Assembly: GCA_017881285.1 (NCBI GenBank) | Contig: JADGRD010000055.1 | Span: forward strand, 1 to 11,427 | Source of the DNA: Pseudomonadota bacterium | Lineage (GTDB): Bacteria > Myxococcota_A > Polyangia > Fen-1088 | Reading direction: 5' to 3' | Length of the DNA stretch: 11,427 bases | Shown: positions 1 through 5,717 of the stretch, one piece after another | Numbering within the stretch: the first letter of the stretch is position 1 | Layout of the letters: each line of letters starts with the position of its first letter | Position numbers and translations under genes: made by a program | The notes under the pieces: model-generated | The model's database searches: none | Seen by the model: only the letters and a program-made list of their open reading frames with translations | Told to the model about the DNA's origin: nothing

Positions 1-1919
1 TCGACGGCCACGAACGAGGTGAACGGCGTGAGCAGATTGTAGAAGAGGCCGAGGTCGGTGATGGCGTTCTCGACGGGCTTGCCGCCACCCATGTGCAGCT
101 CGTCCTCGAAGACCTCGACCCATTTGCGCGCCCACAGCGCGCGCAGGGCCAGGTTCTGCGGGCGCGCGTCGGCGGGCCGCAGATCGATGGCGTGGTGCCA
201 GGCGCCGCGCCCGGTACGGCCGTTGATCTCGATGCGCGTGGGTCGCTCGCCACGGTACTTGCCGTAGATGAGCAGCGGGCGCTCGGCGAGCAGGTCGGGG
301 ATCTTCTCCGGCGCGACTTCGTAGGCGCCGGCGTCGCCGAAGCGGACTTCGATGTCGGTCAAGAGCGGGCGGTCGATCATCTTGCGCAGCTTCTCGGCTT
401 GCTCCGCCGCTTTCTGCGGGCCCAGCACCACGAAAGGCTCGCCCAGGCCAGCGCGGGCCATGCCCTCGATGAGGCCGCGGTTGACCGAGCTGCCGATGCC
501 GAAGGCGAAGAGGTTGGCCCGATCGAGGCGCTCGCGGATGAAGCGGAAGGCCTGCGCCTCGACGCCGACGTAGCCGTCGGTGACCACCACCACGGTGCGT
601 GACACGCCCTTGCCCACGGGCGGAATGGCATAGGCCGCCTGCAGGCCGCCCATCAGCTCGGTGCCGCCACTGCCGTGCTGTTTGAGGATGACGTCGAGGC
701 CCTCGCGGATGTTCTCCTCGGTCGCGGGCCGCGAGCCCTTGGGGCTCCACACGAAGTTGTCGCCCGAGAAGCAGGCGATGTTGAAGTGGTCGGTCGGGCG
801 CAGGCTGGGCAGCAGGTGGCGCATCAGCTCTTTGGTGGTGTCGATGGGGAAGCCGTGCATCGAGCCCGAGGTGTCGAGCAGAAAGATGTACTCGCGGCCC
901 GGGATGTCGGCCAGGGTGGGGCGCTTGGGTGGCTCGACCAGCAGGGCGAAGAATTTCTCGGCGGGGTAGGGCAGACCCGCGGTCGGCTCTGCGAATTCCA
1001 GCAGGCCAGTCTCGATCTTGTCGCCGGCCAGGCGATAGCGCAGGACGAAGTCCTTGTTGCCGCCGCCGGTCTGGTCGAGGGTGATGTCGGCCGTGGACGC
1101 GCCCGCGTACTTCACCGCGATCTTGTGCGAGGGCGACGACACGTCCTTGAGGCCGATGCCGGTCTGCAGGTGCACCTTGACGTCCCACGCGTAGGGCTCG
1201 GCCTTGCCCTCGGAGAGGTGGGGATTGGCCATCCACTGATCGGTCTTGGGATTGGCGCCGCCGGCGTAGCGCGGGCCCACCACTGTGGGATAGACGAATT
1301 CGTAGACCGAGTCTTCCGGAACCAACAGCTCGCTGTAGTCCAGCTCGACCTCGATGCGGTCGCCCGGCATGATGTTGGCGACGCTGGTGGTGAACACATT
1401 TGGCCGTTCCTGCTCGAGGAGCGAGGCGCGCTTGCCGGCTTGCTTGGCCGCCTCGTACTGCGCCCGCGCCTCGGCCTTGCGTTCGATCTTGGCCTCGACG
1501 ATGCGCGCCCCGATCTTCATGCGCATTGCGTGCACGGCGGCGCGCGTGCTGGCCGGGAACACGTAGATGGCCTCGATGGTCTTGCCGCCGGTGTTCTCGA
1601 AGACCTGATGGACCTTCACCGCCGCGATGACGCCGGCGATGTTGGCCTCGGCCCACGTCTTCTTGAGCGGGACCTGATCTTTCTCGGGATCGCCGCCCGC
1701 CACGTAGAGGTAGGGCGACAGGCTGTGCTGGGCGCCCTCGGCGCCGGGATTTGCCGGGAATTGCATGCCCACCGGCCCGGTGTACTGCAGGGCCTTGAGG
1801 ACCTGCGTGGGACTGACGGCTACGGGCTTGGCCTTGGGGGCGTCGGCGGCCTTGGCCGCGGTCGACGGGCCGAGAACGAGGAAGACTGCCAGGAATCGGG
1901 GCGATGGACGATGGCGCAT
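1..1919 (-). CDS. Secreted VIT and VWA domain protein (3' end outside window)
   Basis: The frame is open from the ATG at 1919 to the left edge (639 codons visible, no stop), so the C-terminus is missing. An AGGAGGT ribosome binding site lies 6 nt upstream (1926-1932). Residues 1-25 look like a Sec signal peptide (MRHR, hydrophobic stretch, AKA). Residues about 85-205 match a VIT domain: VFENTGGK at 106-113, then FPAS, an EAxxxYEAA segment, LLEQERPNVF and IMPGDRIEVELDY. A von Willebrand A domain follows with the MIDAS motif DTSGS at 349-353 and T447-D448-G449 of the second metal-binding loop. The visible end reads FTSFVAV, a conserved segment in this family. VIT-VWA proteins are exported and bind partners through a divalent metal; related proteobacterial forms are sortase targets. 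Whether this one has a C-terminal anchor cannot be seen. The partner is unknown. The gene starts 75 nt after the HAD gene ends but has its own leader. Confidence 0.9.
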   Translation of the reverse strand, partial: MRHRPSPRFLAVFLVLGPSTAAKAADAPKAKPVAVSPTQVLKALQYTGPVGMQFPANPGAEGAQHSLSPYLYVAGGDPEKDQVPLKKTWAEANIAGVIAAVKVHQVFENTGGKTIEAIYVFPASTRAAVHAMRMKIGARIVEAKIERKAEARAQYEAAKQAGKRASLLEQERPNVFTTSVANIMPGDRIEVELDYSELLVPEDSVYEFVYPTVVGPRYAGGANPKTDQWMANPHLSEGKAEPYAWDVKVHLQTGIGLKDVSSPSHKIAVKYAGASTADITLDQTGGGNKDFVLRYRLAGDKIETGLLEFAEPTAGLPYPAEKFFALLVEPPKRPTLADIPGREYIFLLDTSGSMHGFPIDTTKELMRHLLPSLRPTDHFNIACFSGDNFVWSPKGSRPATEENIREGLDVILKQHGSGGTELMGGLQAAYAIPPVGKGVSRTVVVVTDGYVGVEAQAFRFIRERLDRANLFAFGIGSSVNRGLIEGMARAGLGEPFVVLGPQKAAEQAEKLRKMIDRPLLTDIEVRFGDAGAYEVAPEKIPDLLAERPLLIYGKYRGERPTRIEINGRTGRGAWHHAIDLRPADARPQNLALRALWARKWVEVFEDELHMGGGKPVENAITDLGLFYNLLTPFTSFVAV

Positions 1920-1997
1920 GATCGGACCTCCTGCCCCGGGGTGGGCAACGCTTCCGGGGTCGGTAAGGATGAACGCACGAGGCGGGAAAAGGATCTA
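1920..1997 (-). promoter_or_regulatory. Leader/promoter region of the VIT-VWA gene, copy 1 of a duplicated leader
   Basis: This stretch resembles the leader at 3230-3310 in two blocks. The distal block (1971-1997) matches 21 of 27 positions without gaps, and the proximal block (1923-1945) is identical over 23 nt and includes the Shine-Dalgarno sequence. The 25 nt between them are not similar in sequence. On the minus strand CCCCGG in the variable part can pair with CCGGGG just upstream of the Shine-Dalgarno, giving a possible hairpin. The distal block includes the TAG stop of the upstream HAD gene. I see no convincing sigma-70 hexamers, so the type of promoter is open. Confidence 0.5.
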
Positions 1998-2639
1998 GCC
2001 GATCCGAAACAGACGTTGAATCGCGGGCGCCAGGTCGGAGGTGGCCTCGATCACCGCGTCGGGGGTTTCGGCGGCCAGCGGCTCCCGGGCACTGAACCCC
2101 CAAGCGACGGCGATGGCGGCGGTTCCGGCCTCGCGCGCGGCGCGGATGTCGGGCGAGGTGTCGCCGATGTACACCGACTCCGAGCCGTCCATGTGCGCCG
2201 CCTTGAGCAGGCGCCGCAAGCGCGTGGATTTGCCGAAGATGCTGGCGCCCGCGACGATGGTGGGGAAGAGATCGAGGTCGTGACGGGCGAGGAAGCCGCG
2301 CACGTTGGCCAGCGAGTTGGACGTCACGATGGCGAGGTGGTGGCCGGCCCTGGCCACCTCGCGCAGGGCCTCGCCGATGCCGGGCACGGGCGTCACGGCA
2401 TGGAAGTGATCCATCAGATCCGCGCGCACGGCGATCATCAGGCGGGGCAGCTTCCACATCGGAATGCCCAGGACGGCCATGAGCTGGCCCGCGCCCATGC
2501 GACGCAGCTCGGCAACATCGGCCTCCGCCACGCGCCGCAGCCGCAGCCGGGGCGCCACGCGGTTGTAGGCCAGCAGGGATTCCGCGAAGGAATCCGCGAC
2601 GGTACCGTCGAAGTCGAAGATGACGAGCGAGCGCCCCAT
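1995..2639 (-). CDS. HAD-family phosphatase, phosphoglycolate phosphatase-like
   Basis: A 214-residue protein with all four HAD motifs. Motif I is DFDGTVADS with nucleophile D9 and acid/base D11, motif II is T106-S107 in IVTSNS, motif III is K137 and motif IV is GDTSPD with D160 and D164. A helical cap lies between motifs I and II (about 16-85), as in subfamily I enzymes such as Gph. The likely reaction is hydrolysis of a small cytosolic phosphate ester; the substrate cannot be read from the sequence. The ATG at 2639 puts motif I at the usual distance from the N-terminus. The frame stays open upstream to 2912, but that part is antisense-frame read-through of the neighbouring gene. An in-frame GTG at 2666 is an alternative start. 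No strong ribosome binding site is seen, and an AATATAAC stretch at 2656-2663 could be a -10 element. The gene lies 62 nt after the small secreted-protein gene on the same strand. Confidence 0.9.
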   Translation of the reverse strand: MGRSLVIFDFDGTVADSFAESLLAYNRVAPRLRLRRVAEADVAELRRMGAGQLMAVLGIPMWKLPRLMIAVRADLMDHFHAVTPVPGIGEALREVARAGHHLAIVTSNSLANVRGFLARHDLDLFPTIVAGASIFGKSTRLRRLLKAAHMDGSESVYIGDTSPDIRAAREAGTAAIAVAWGFSAREPLAAETPDAVIEATSDLAPAIQRLFRIG

Positions 2640-2701
2640 GGCCGGCCAGCCCGGGGTTATATTCACGCCGCGTGGAATTTGCGACAGCGAACTGGGGTTT
2701 G

Positions 2702-3229
2702 CTAGCGGCCTTTGCTGGGGGTGAAGGTCAGAAGCACGGTGCCGGCGGTCGAACCCTCGGGGCGCGGGGCGACGGATTTGCCGGTCAGCTTCTTGGCGAG
2801 GGCGGCGGCCACGTCGGACGCGGGGCCGGCGGGCTCGGCGGCTGTGACCTTGCCCGCGCCGTCGATGGCGATGCGCAGCCCTGCGCCGTTCCCCGCGGAG
2901 CGCGGCGGGCACGGCCAGGATTTGGGCCCGCGCTGGACGAAGGCGAGGGCGGCGCGCAGATCGCCGATGTCACGTGGGTTGGCCGGCTTGGCGTCGACCG
3001 CGCAGGCCGCCGTGGGCTTGCCCCCACCACCCTTGCCCTTGCCGGGCCGGCCACCGTCCTCCGTGGGCAGCCCGGCCAAGGGATCGTCGGGCACCTGCCG
3101 GCGCGGGCGGATGGGGTTTCCGTCCAGGGCCACGGACCCGGCGGCTCCGATGGCAGCGGTCGCCGCGGTGGATTCCAGCAAGGGGGCAGGCAGACAGACG
3201 AGCAGGGTGAAGACGCGCGCGTGTCGCAT
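2702..3229 (-). CDS. Small secreted protein with possible TonB-C/AgmX-like C-terminal fold
   Basis: A 175-residue protein, not recognised as a whole. The ATG at 3229 has AGGAGGT 5 nt upstream (3235-3241). Residues 1-26 form a Sec signal peptide (MRHAR, hydrophobic core, ATAA); the Cys at 12 is not in a lipobox. The middle is Gly/Lys/Pro-rich and probably disordered (KGKGGGG near 64-70). It contains C76, and C107 lies in SWPCPP, so a disulfide is possible in the periplasm. Residues about 116-170 read GLRIAIDGAGKVTAAEP, a helix with AAALAKKLTGKSV, then GTVLLTF. This beta-alpha-beta pattern recalls the C-terminal domain of TonB and of myxobacterial AgmX-like proteins; that is pattern-based inference only. 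It begins MRH like the VIT-VWA protein and shares that gene's leader, so the two may act under the same conditions. Function unknown. Confidence 0.75.
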   Translation of the reverse strand: MRHARVFTLLVCLPAPLLESTAATAAIGAAGSVALDGNPIRPRRQVPDDPLAGLPTEDGGRPGKGKGGGGKPTAACAVDAKPANPRDIGDLRAALAFVQRGPKSWPCPPRSAGNGAGLRIAIDGAGKVTAAEPAGPASDVAAALAKKLTGKSVAPRPEGSTAGTVLLTFTPSKGR

Positions 3230-3310
3230 GGCGGACCTCCTGCCCCGGGGTGGGTTGGCGAAACCCCAGGGCCACGGATCCTCGAACGCACGAGCGCGAG
3301 AAAAGATCTA
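3230..3310 (-). promoter_or_regulatory. Leader/promoter region of the small secreted-protein gene, copy 2 of a duplicated leader
   Basis: The proximal block (3232-3254) is identical to 1923-1945, and the distal block (3284-3310) matches 1971-1997 at 21 of 27 positions. The spacer is 29 nt here against 25 nt in the other copy and differs in sequence. On the minus strand CCCTGG in the spacer can pair with CCGGGG next to the Shine-Dalgarno with one G-U pair, where copy 1 has a full C-G pairing. The possible hairpin is thus kept although the spacer differs. Confidence 0.5.
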
Positions 3311-3320
3311 TTCTGATGGG

Positions 3321-3405
3321 AACCCTGGGAGGGTTAGCTCTGCACTCGGCACCTGCCACCCACCCTGCCTCCCCCTCGCTGCGCTCGGCCTCGCCAAACC
3401 CTCCC
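3321..3405. repeat. Nested inverted repeats in the intergenic region
   Basis: GGGAGGGTT (3327-3335) has a perfect inverted partner AACCCTCCC (3397-3405). The same GGGTT half can instead pair locally: AACCCT (3321-3326) with AGGGTT (3330-3335) around a 3-nt loop. The two pairings exclude each other. The interval between them includes the GC-rich string CTCGCTGCGCTCGG, which looks like extragenic repeat DNA. No gene is seen in 3311-3455. Confidence 0.45.
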
Positions 3406-3410
3406 GCGAT

Positions 3411-3438
3411 GCTTCGCCGCCGGCAAAGCCAGCGAAGC
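3411..3438 (-). terminator. Hairpin downstream of ccmD, probable end of the ccm operon
   Basis: GCTTCGC (3411-3417) and GCGAAGC (3432-3438) form a perfect 7-bp stem, with an inner GGC-AAA-GCC that can extend it. It begins 17 nt past the ccmD stop codon in the direction of transcription. There is no clear U-tract, so it may stabilise the 3' end or assist Rho rather than act as a classical intrinsic terminator. Confidence 0.5.
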
Positions 3439-3455
3439 GTAGGCTCCGCACGCGT

Positions 3456-3593
3456 CTACGTCTTCACGCGATCCATGCGGCGGCGAAGGTCGTCGAGCTC
3501 GTCGTTGAGCCGGCCGAGCCGCCGCCCTACGGTGAAGACGTAGCCAAACACGGCCAGCCAGATGAACCCGTAGGCAAGCGCCACCATGGTCAT
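3456..3593 (-). CDS. ccmD: CcmD family small membrane protein
   Basis: A 45-residue protein. One membrane segment (about 4-22, VALAYGFIWLAVFGYVF) is followed by a charged helix. CcmD is a short protein that, in the Ccm system I, associates with CcmC and helps release holo-CcmE from the CcmABC complex. Length, a single N-terminal membrane helix, and the GRRLGRL/ELDDLRRR tail fit the alternative CcmD family found outside the gamma-proteobacteria. The tail shows a regular heptad pattern (L26, L29, L33, L36, M40, V43). Its start overlaps the ccmC stop as ATGA, which implies translational coupling. The second Met at residue 3 is a possible alternative start. It is the last gene of the operon. Confidence 0.85.
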   Translation of the reverse strand: MTMVALAYGFIWLAVFGYVFTVGRRLGRLNDELDDLRRRMDRVKT

Positions 3594-4318
3594 GACTTTT
3601 TCTCCTCGGCCTGGTCGAGCAAGACTTCCAATTCGACGATGCGGGCCTGGGCGTTCTCCACGGCCAGGCGCAGGGACATCAGGACGAACCACAGCACGGT
3701 GAACGACAGCAACGAGAGCCAGAAGGCGCTGCGCATGCCGGGCCCCAGGGTGGACACGACCGTGGTCTGCGGATGGATGCTGCGGAAGAAACGCACGCTG
3801 AAATAGACCAACGGAATGTCGACCGCGGCGAAGAGGGCCAGGGCCGCGGCCAGCTGGCGCGCGGAGGGGCCGCCGTAGCGCCGGGCCAGCACGTAGGCGA
3901 CCAGCATCAGCCAGAGCAGCAGCGACGACGTCAGTCGCGCCTCCCACTGCCAGTACACGCCCCACGCCGCCTTGGCCCATAGCGGGCCGGAGACCAGCAC
4001 GCACATGCCGAAGAGGACGCCCAGCTCGGCGGCGGACAGGGCGATGCGATCGCCGCGCTCGGAGCCGCGAAAGAGGTAAGCGATGCTGCCGCCCGCGCAC
4101 ACGAAGGTGGACAGCATGAGCAGCCAGGCGCAGGGCACGTGGAAGTAGAAGATCTTCTGCACCAGGCCCATGACGCTTTCGAGCGGCGCCTCGGCGACGG
4201 CCAGGCAGGCGAGGAAGAGCAGCAGGAAGGCGCCACCGCAGGCGGCGAGGAATCGCGTCGATGTCGGGGCGGGCGCGGTCGGCATGGTGGGCAATGATAG
4301 CGCAGGCGGGATGGTCAT
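3590..4318 (-). CDS. ccmC: Heme exporter/heme-handling protein CcmC
   Basis: A 242-residue polytopic membrane protein with about six membrane helices. It has the Trp-rich heme-handling motif of the family, WGVYWQWEARLTS, at 119-131. The candidate heme-ligand histidines are H60 in FYFHVP and H182 in SIHPQTT, each flanking that motif as in known CcmC proteins. CcmC binds heme on the periplasmic side and delivers it to CcmE, with CcmD. The ATG at 4318 overlaps the ccmB stop as ATGA; the Met at residue 12 (4285) is a possible alternative. The open frame upstream to 4828 is antisense-type read-through of ccmB. The C-terminus has an unusual charged tail (about 219-242) with a heptad pattern, V220, A223, I227, L230, L234 and A237, which matches the tail of the adjacent CcmD. 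Confidence 0.95.
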   Translation of the reverse strand: MTIPPALSLPTMPTAPAPTSTRFLAACGGAFLLLFLACLAVAEAPLESVMGLVQKIFYFHVPCAWLLMLSTFVCAGGSIAYLFRGSERGDRIALSAAELGVLFGMCVLVSGPLWAKAAWGVYWQWEARLTSSLLLWLMLVAYVLARRYGGPSARQLAAALALFAAVDIPLVYFSVRFFRSIHPQTTVVSTLGPGMRSAFWLSLLSFTVLWFVLMSLRLAVENAQARIVELEVLLDQAEEKKS

Positions 4319-5013
4319 TCGCCGGAGACCACGGGTTCGAAAACCCAGAGGCCCAGCAATATGTAGATGACGTCGGTGGCCAAAAGGAAACGCACCCAAA
4401 AGGCGACCGGCTCCAGATCCGGCGCCAGCGGGTCGAACATGCACGCCGTGGCCCGGCTGGCGGCGAGCAGCACGGGGATGGCGATGGGGAAGAGCAGGGC
4501 GCCGAGCAGGGCCTCGCGGCTGCGCGAGCGCAGGAGCGCGGCGGAGAACACCACCCCGGTGGCGGCGAACCCCAGCGTGCCGAGCAGAAGCACGAGGGCG
4601 AGCCAGCCGGGGTGGGCAAAAACCTCGGCCGAAAAGAGCAGCCCGACCAGCACCACGAGCACGACCTCGACCGCCAGCATGAGCAGCGAAACCGCGAGGA
4701 GCTTGCCCGCGTAGATGGCGGCGCGCGGCGCCGGGGAAAGTAGGAGGGCGCGGATGGCTTCGTTCTCGCGCTCGCGGTCGAGCACGCGCGCCAGGGCCAC
4801 CGTGCCGGTGAAGAGCGTCGCGGCCCACAGCACGCCCGCCGCCGTGATGGGGCCTTGCGCGGGGTCGGTGGCGTTCGACAGGGCGAAGGAAAAGACCAGC
4901 ACGACCAGGGCCGCGGAGAAGCCCATGGTGTAGAGCACCTCGCGGCTCTTGCCCTCGATGCGCAGATCCTTGCCCGCGATGAGCAGGGTGTAGCGCCAGA
5001 AGCTACCGGTCAC
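4315..5013 (-). CDS. ccmB: Heme exporter membrane subunit CcmB
   Basis: A 232-residue protein with about six membrane helices, the usual CcmB length. Family features visible are the N-terminal KDLRIEGKSREVL segment, the cytoplasmic RVLDRERENEAIRALLLSP loop, the AIYAGK element, and the SRSREALLGALLFPIAIPVLLA segment in the C-terminal half. CcmB is the permease partner of the CcmA ATPase. Together they use ATP hydrolysis to drive release of holo-CcmE from CcmC and CcmD rather than exporting heme as such. The start is a GTG at 5013 lying inside the end of ccmA (11-nt overlap), with GAGGAGG as ribosome binding site within the ccmA coding sequence. This indicates coupled translation. Confidence 0.93.
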   Translation of the reverse strand: MTGSFWRYTLLIAGKDLRIEGKSREVLYTMGFSAALVVLVFSFALSNATDPAQGPITAAGVLWAATLFTGTVALARVLDRERENEAIRALLLSPAPRAAIYAGKLLAVSLLMLAVEVVLVVLVGLLFSAEVFAHPGWLALVLLLGTLGFAATGVVFSAALLRSRSREALLGALLFPIAIPVLLAASRATACMFDPLAPDLEPVAFWVRFLLATDVIYILLGLWVFEPVVSGE

Positions 5014-5713
5014 GCAGGGCCTCCTCGTAGAGGGCGCGCACTTGGGCGGCGGGAAAGCCGGCCGGCTGCGCGCGATCGAGCGCCACGCGGCCGCGCCGGA
5101 TGACCACGAGGTGGCCGGCGACGGCGGAGGCGGCCTCGAGATCGTGGGTCACCAGAATCACCAGTCGGCCGGCCTCGCGCTCGCGCCGAAGCTCGCCCAC
5201 CAGCCAGCGCACGCCCGCGGGATCGAGCGCGGAGGAAGGCTCGTCGAAGAGCAGGATCTCGGGCTCGTGCAAGAGAGCGCGCGCCAGGGCCAGGCGTTGC
5301 AGCATGCCGCGCGAAAAGGCGCGCGCCGGCAGGTCGCCGCGCACGTCGGCCAGGTCGACGCGTTCGAGCATGGTGGAGATGCGTTCCTCGGCCGAAGACA
5401 GGGCGTAGAGCGCGGCGAAGAGGCGCAGGTTCTGCCGGGCCGAGAGATCGGGGTAGATGCCGGGCTCGTGGCCGACGTAGCCGATGGTCTGGCGGGCGGG
5501 GTGGCCGAGCGGCTCGTCGCCGAGCCGGATCTCCCCGGCCGTCGGGCGTACCAGCGTGGACAGGATGCCGAGCAGCGTGGTCTTGCCCGCGCCGTTGGGG
5601 CCGACGATGGTCGCGACCCGGCCAGGCGCGAATTCCAGCGACACGTCGACCAGGGCGCGCTGGCGGCCGTAGTTCTTGCTGACCTGCGCCACGCGCAAGT
5701 GGCGTTCGCTCAT
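5003..5713 (-). CDS. ccmA: ABC transporter ATPase CcmA
   Basis: A 236-residue ATP-binding subunit. Walker A is GPNGAGKTT (38-46), the signature motif is FSRGMLQRLALARAL (133-147, a variant of LSGGQ with R and M), Walker B is ILLFDEP (153-159), and the H-loop is H190 in VTHD. The protein is cytoplasmic and works with CcmB in cytochrome c maturation. The ABC-ATPase fold alone would not prove CcmA; assignment rests on immediate linkage to ccmB, ccmC and ccmD. The start ATG is 4 nt after the stop of the upstream unknown gene, so these are one transcript. At 236 residues it is somewhat longer than the E. coli protein. Confidence 0.92.
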   Translation of the reverse strand: MSERHLRVAQVSKNYGRQRALVDVSLEFAPGRVATIVGPNGAGKTTLLGILSTLVRPTAGEIRLGDEPLGHPARQTIGYVGHEPGIYPDLSARQNLRLFAALYALSSAEERISTMLERVDLADVRGDLPARAFSRGMLQRLALARALLHEPEILLFDEPSSALDPAGVRWLVGELRREREAGRLVILVTHDLEAASAVAGHLVVIRRGRVALDRAQPAGFPAAQVRALYEEALRDR

Positions 5714-5717
5714 GCCA

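Noticed and set aside
675..2705. Plus-strand open frame of 676 codons across the VIT-VWA and HAD genes
   Set aside because: It is antisense to two genes with clear domain motifs, has a low-complexity Gly/Ala/Arg/Asp-rich composition without a recognisable domain, and runs across their boundary. High GC leaves such frames open.
2640..2912. N-terminal extension of the HAD protein to 305 residues
   Set aside because: The added 91 residues are Arg/Ala-rich and overlap the secreted-protein gene in another frame; HAD motif I normally sits close to the N-terminus, as it does from the ATG at 2639.
4319..4828. Extension of CcmC upstream to 412 residues
   Set aside because: The added part overlaps ccmB in another frame and lacks membrane helices; the ATGA overlap at 4315-4318 gives the standard CcmC length.
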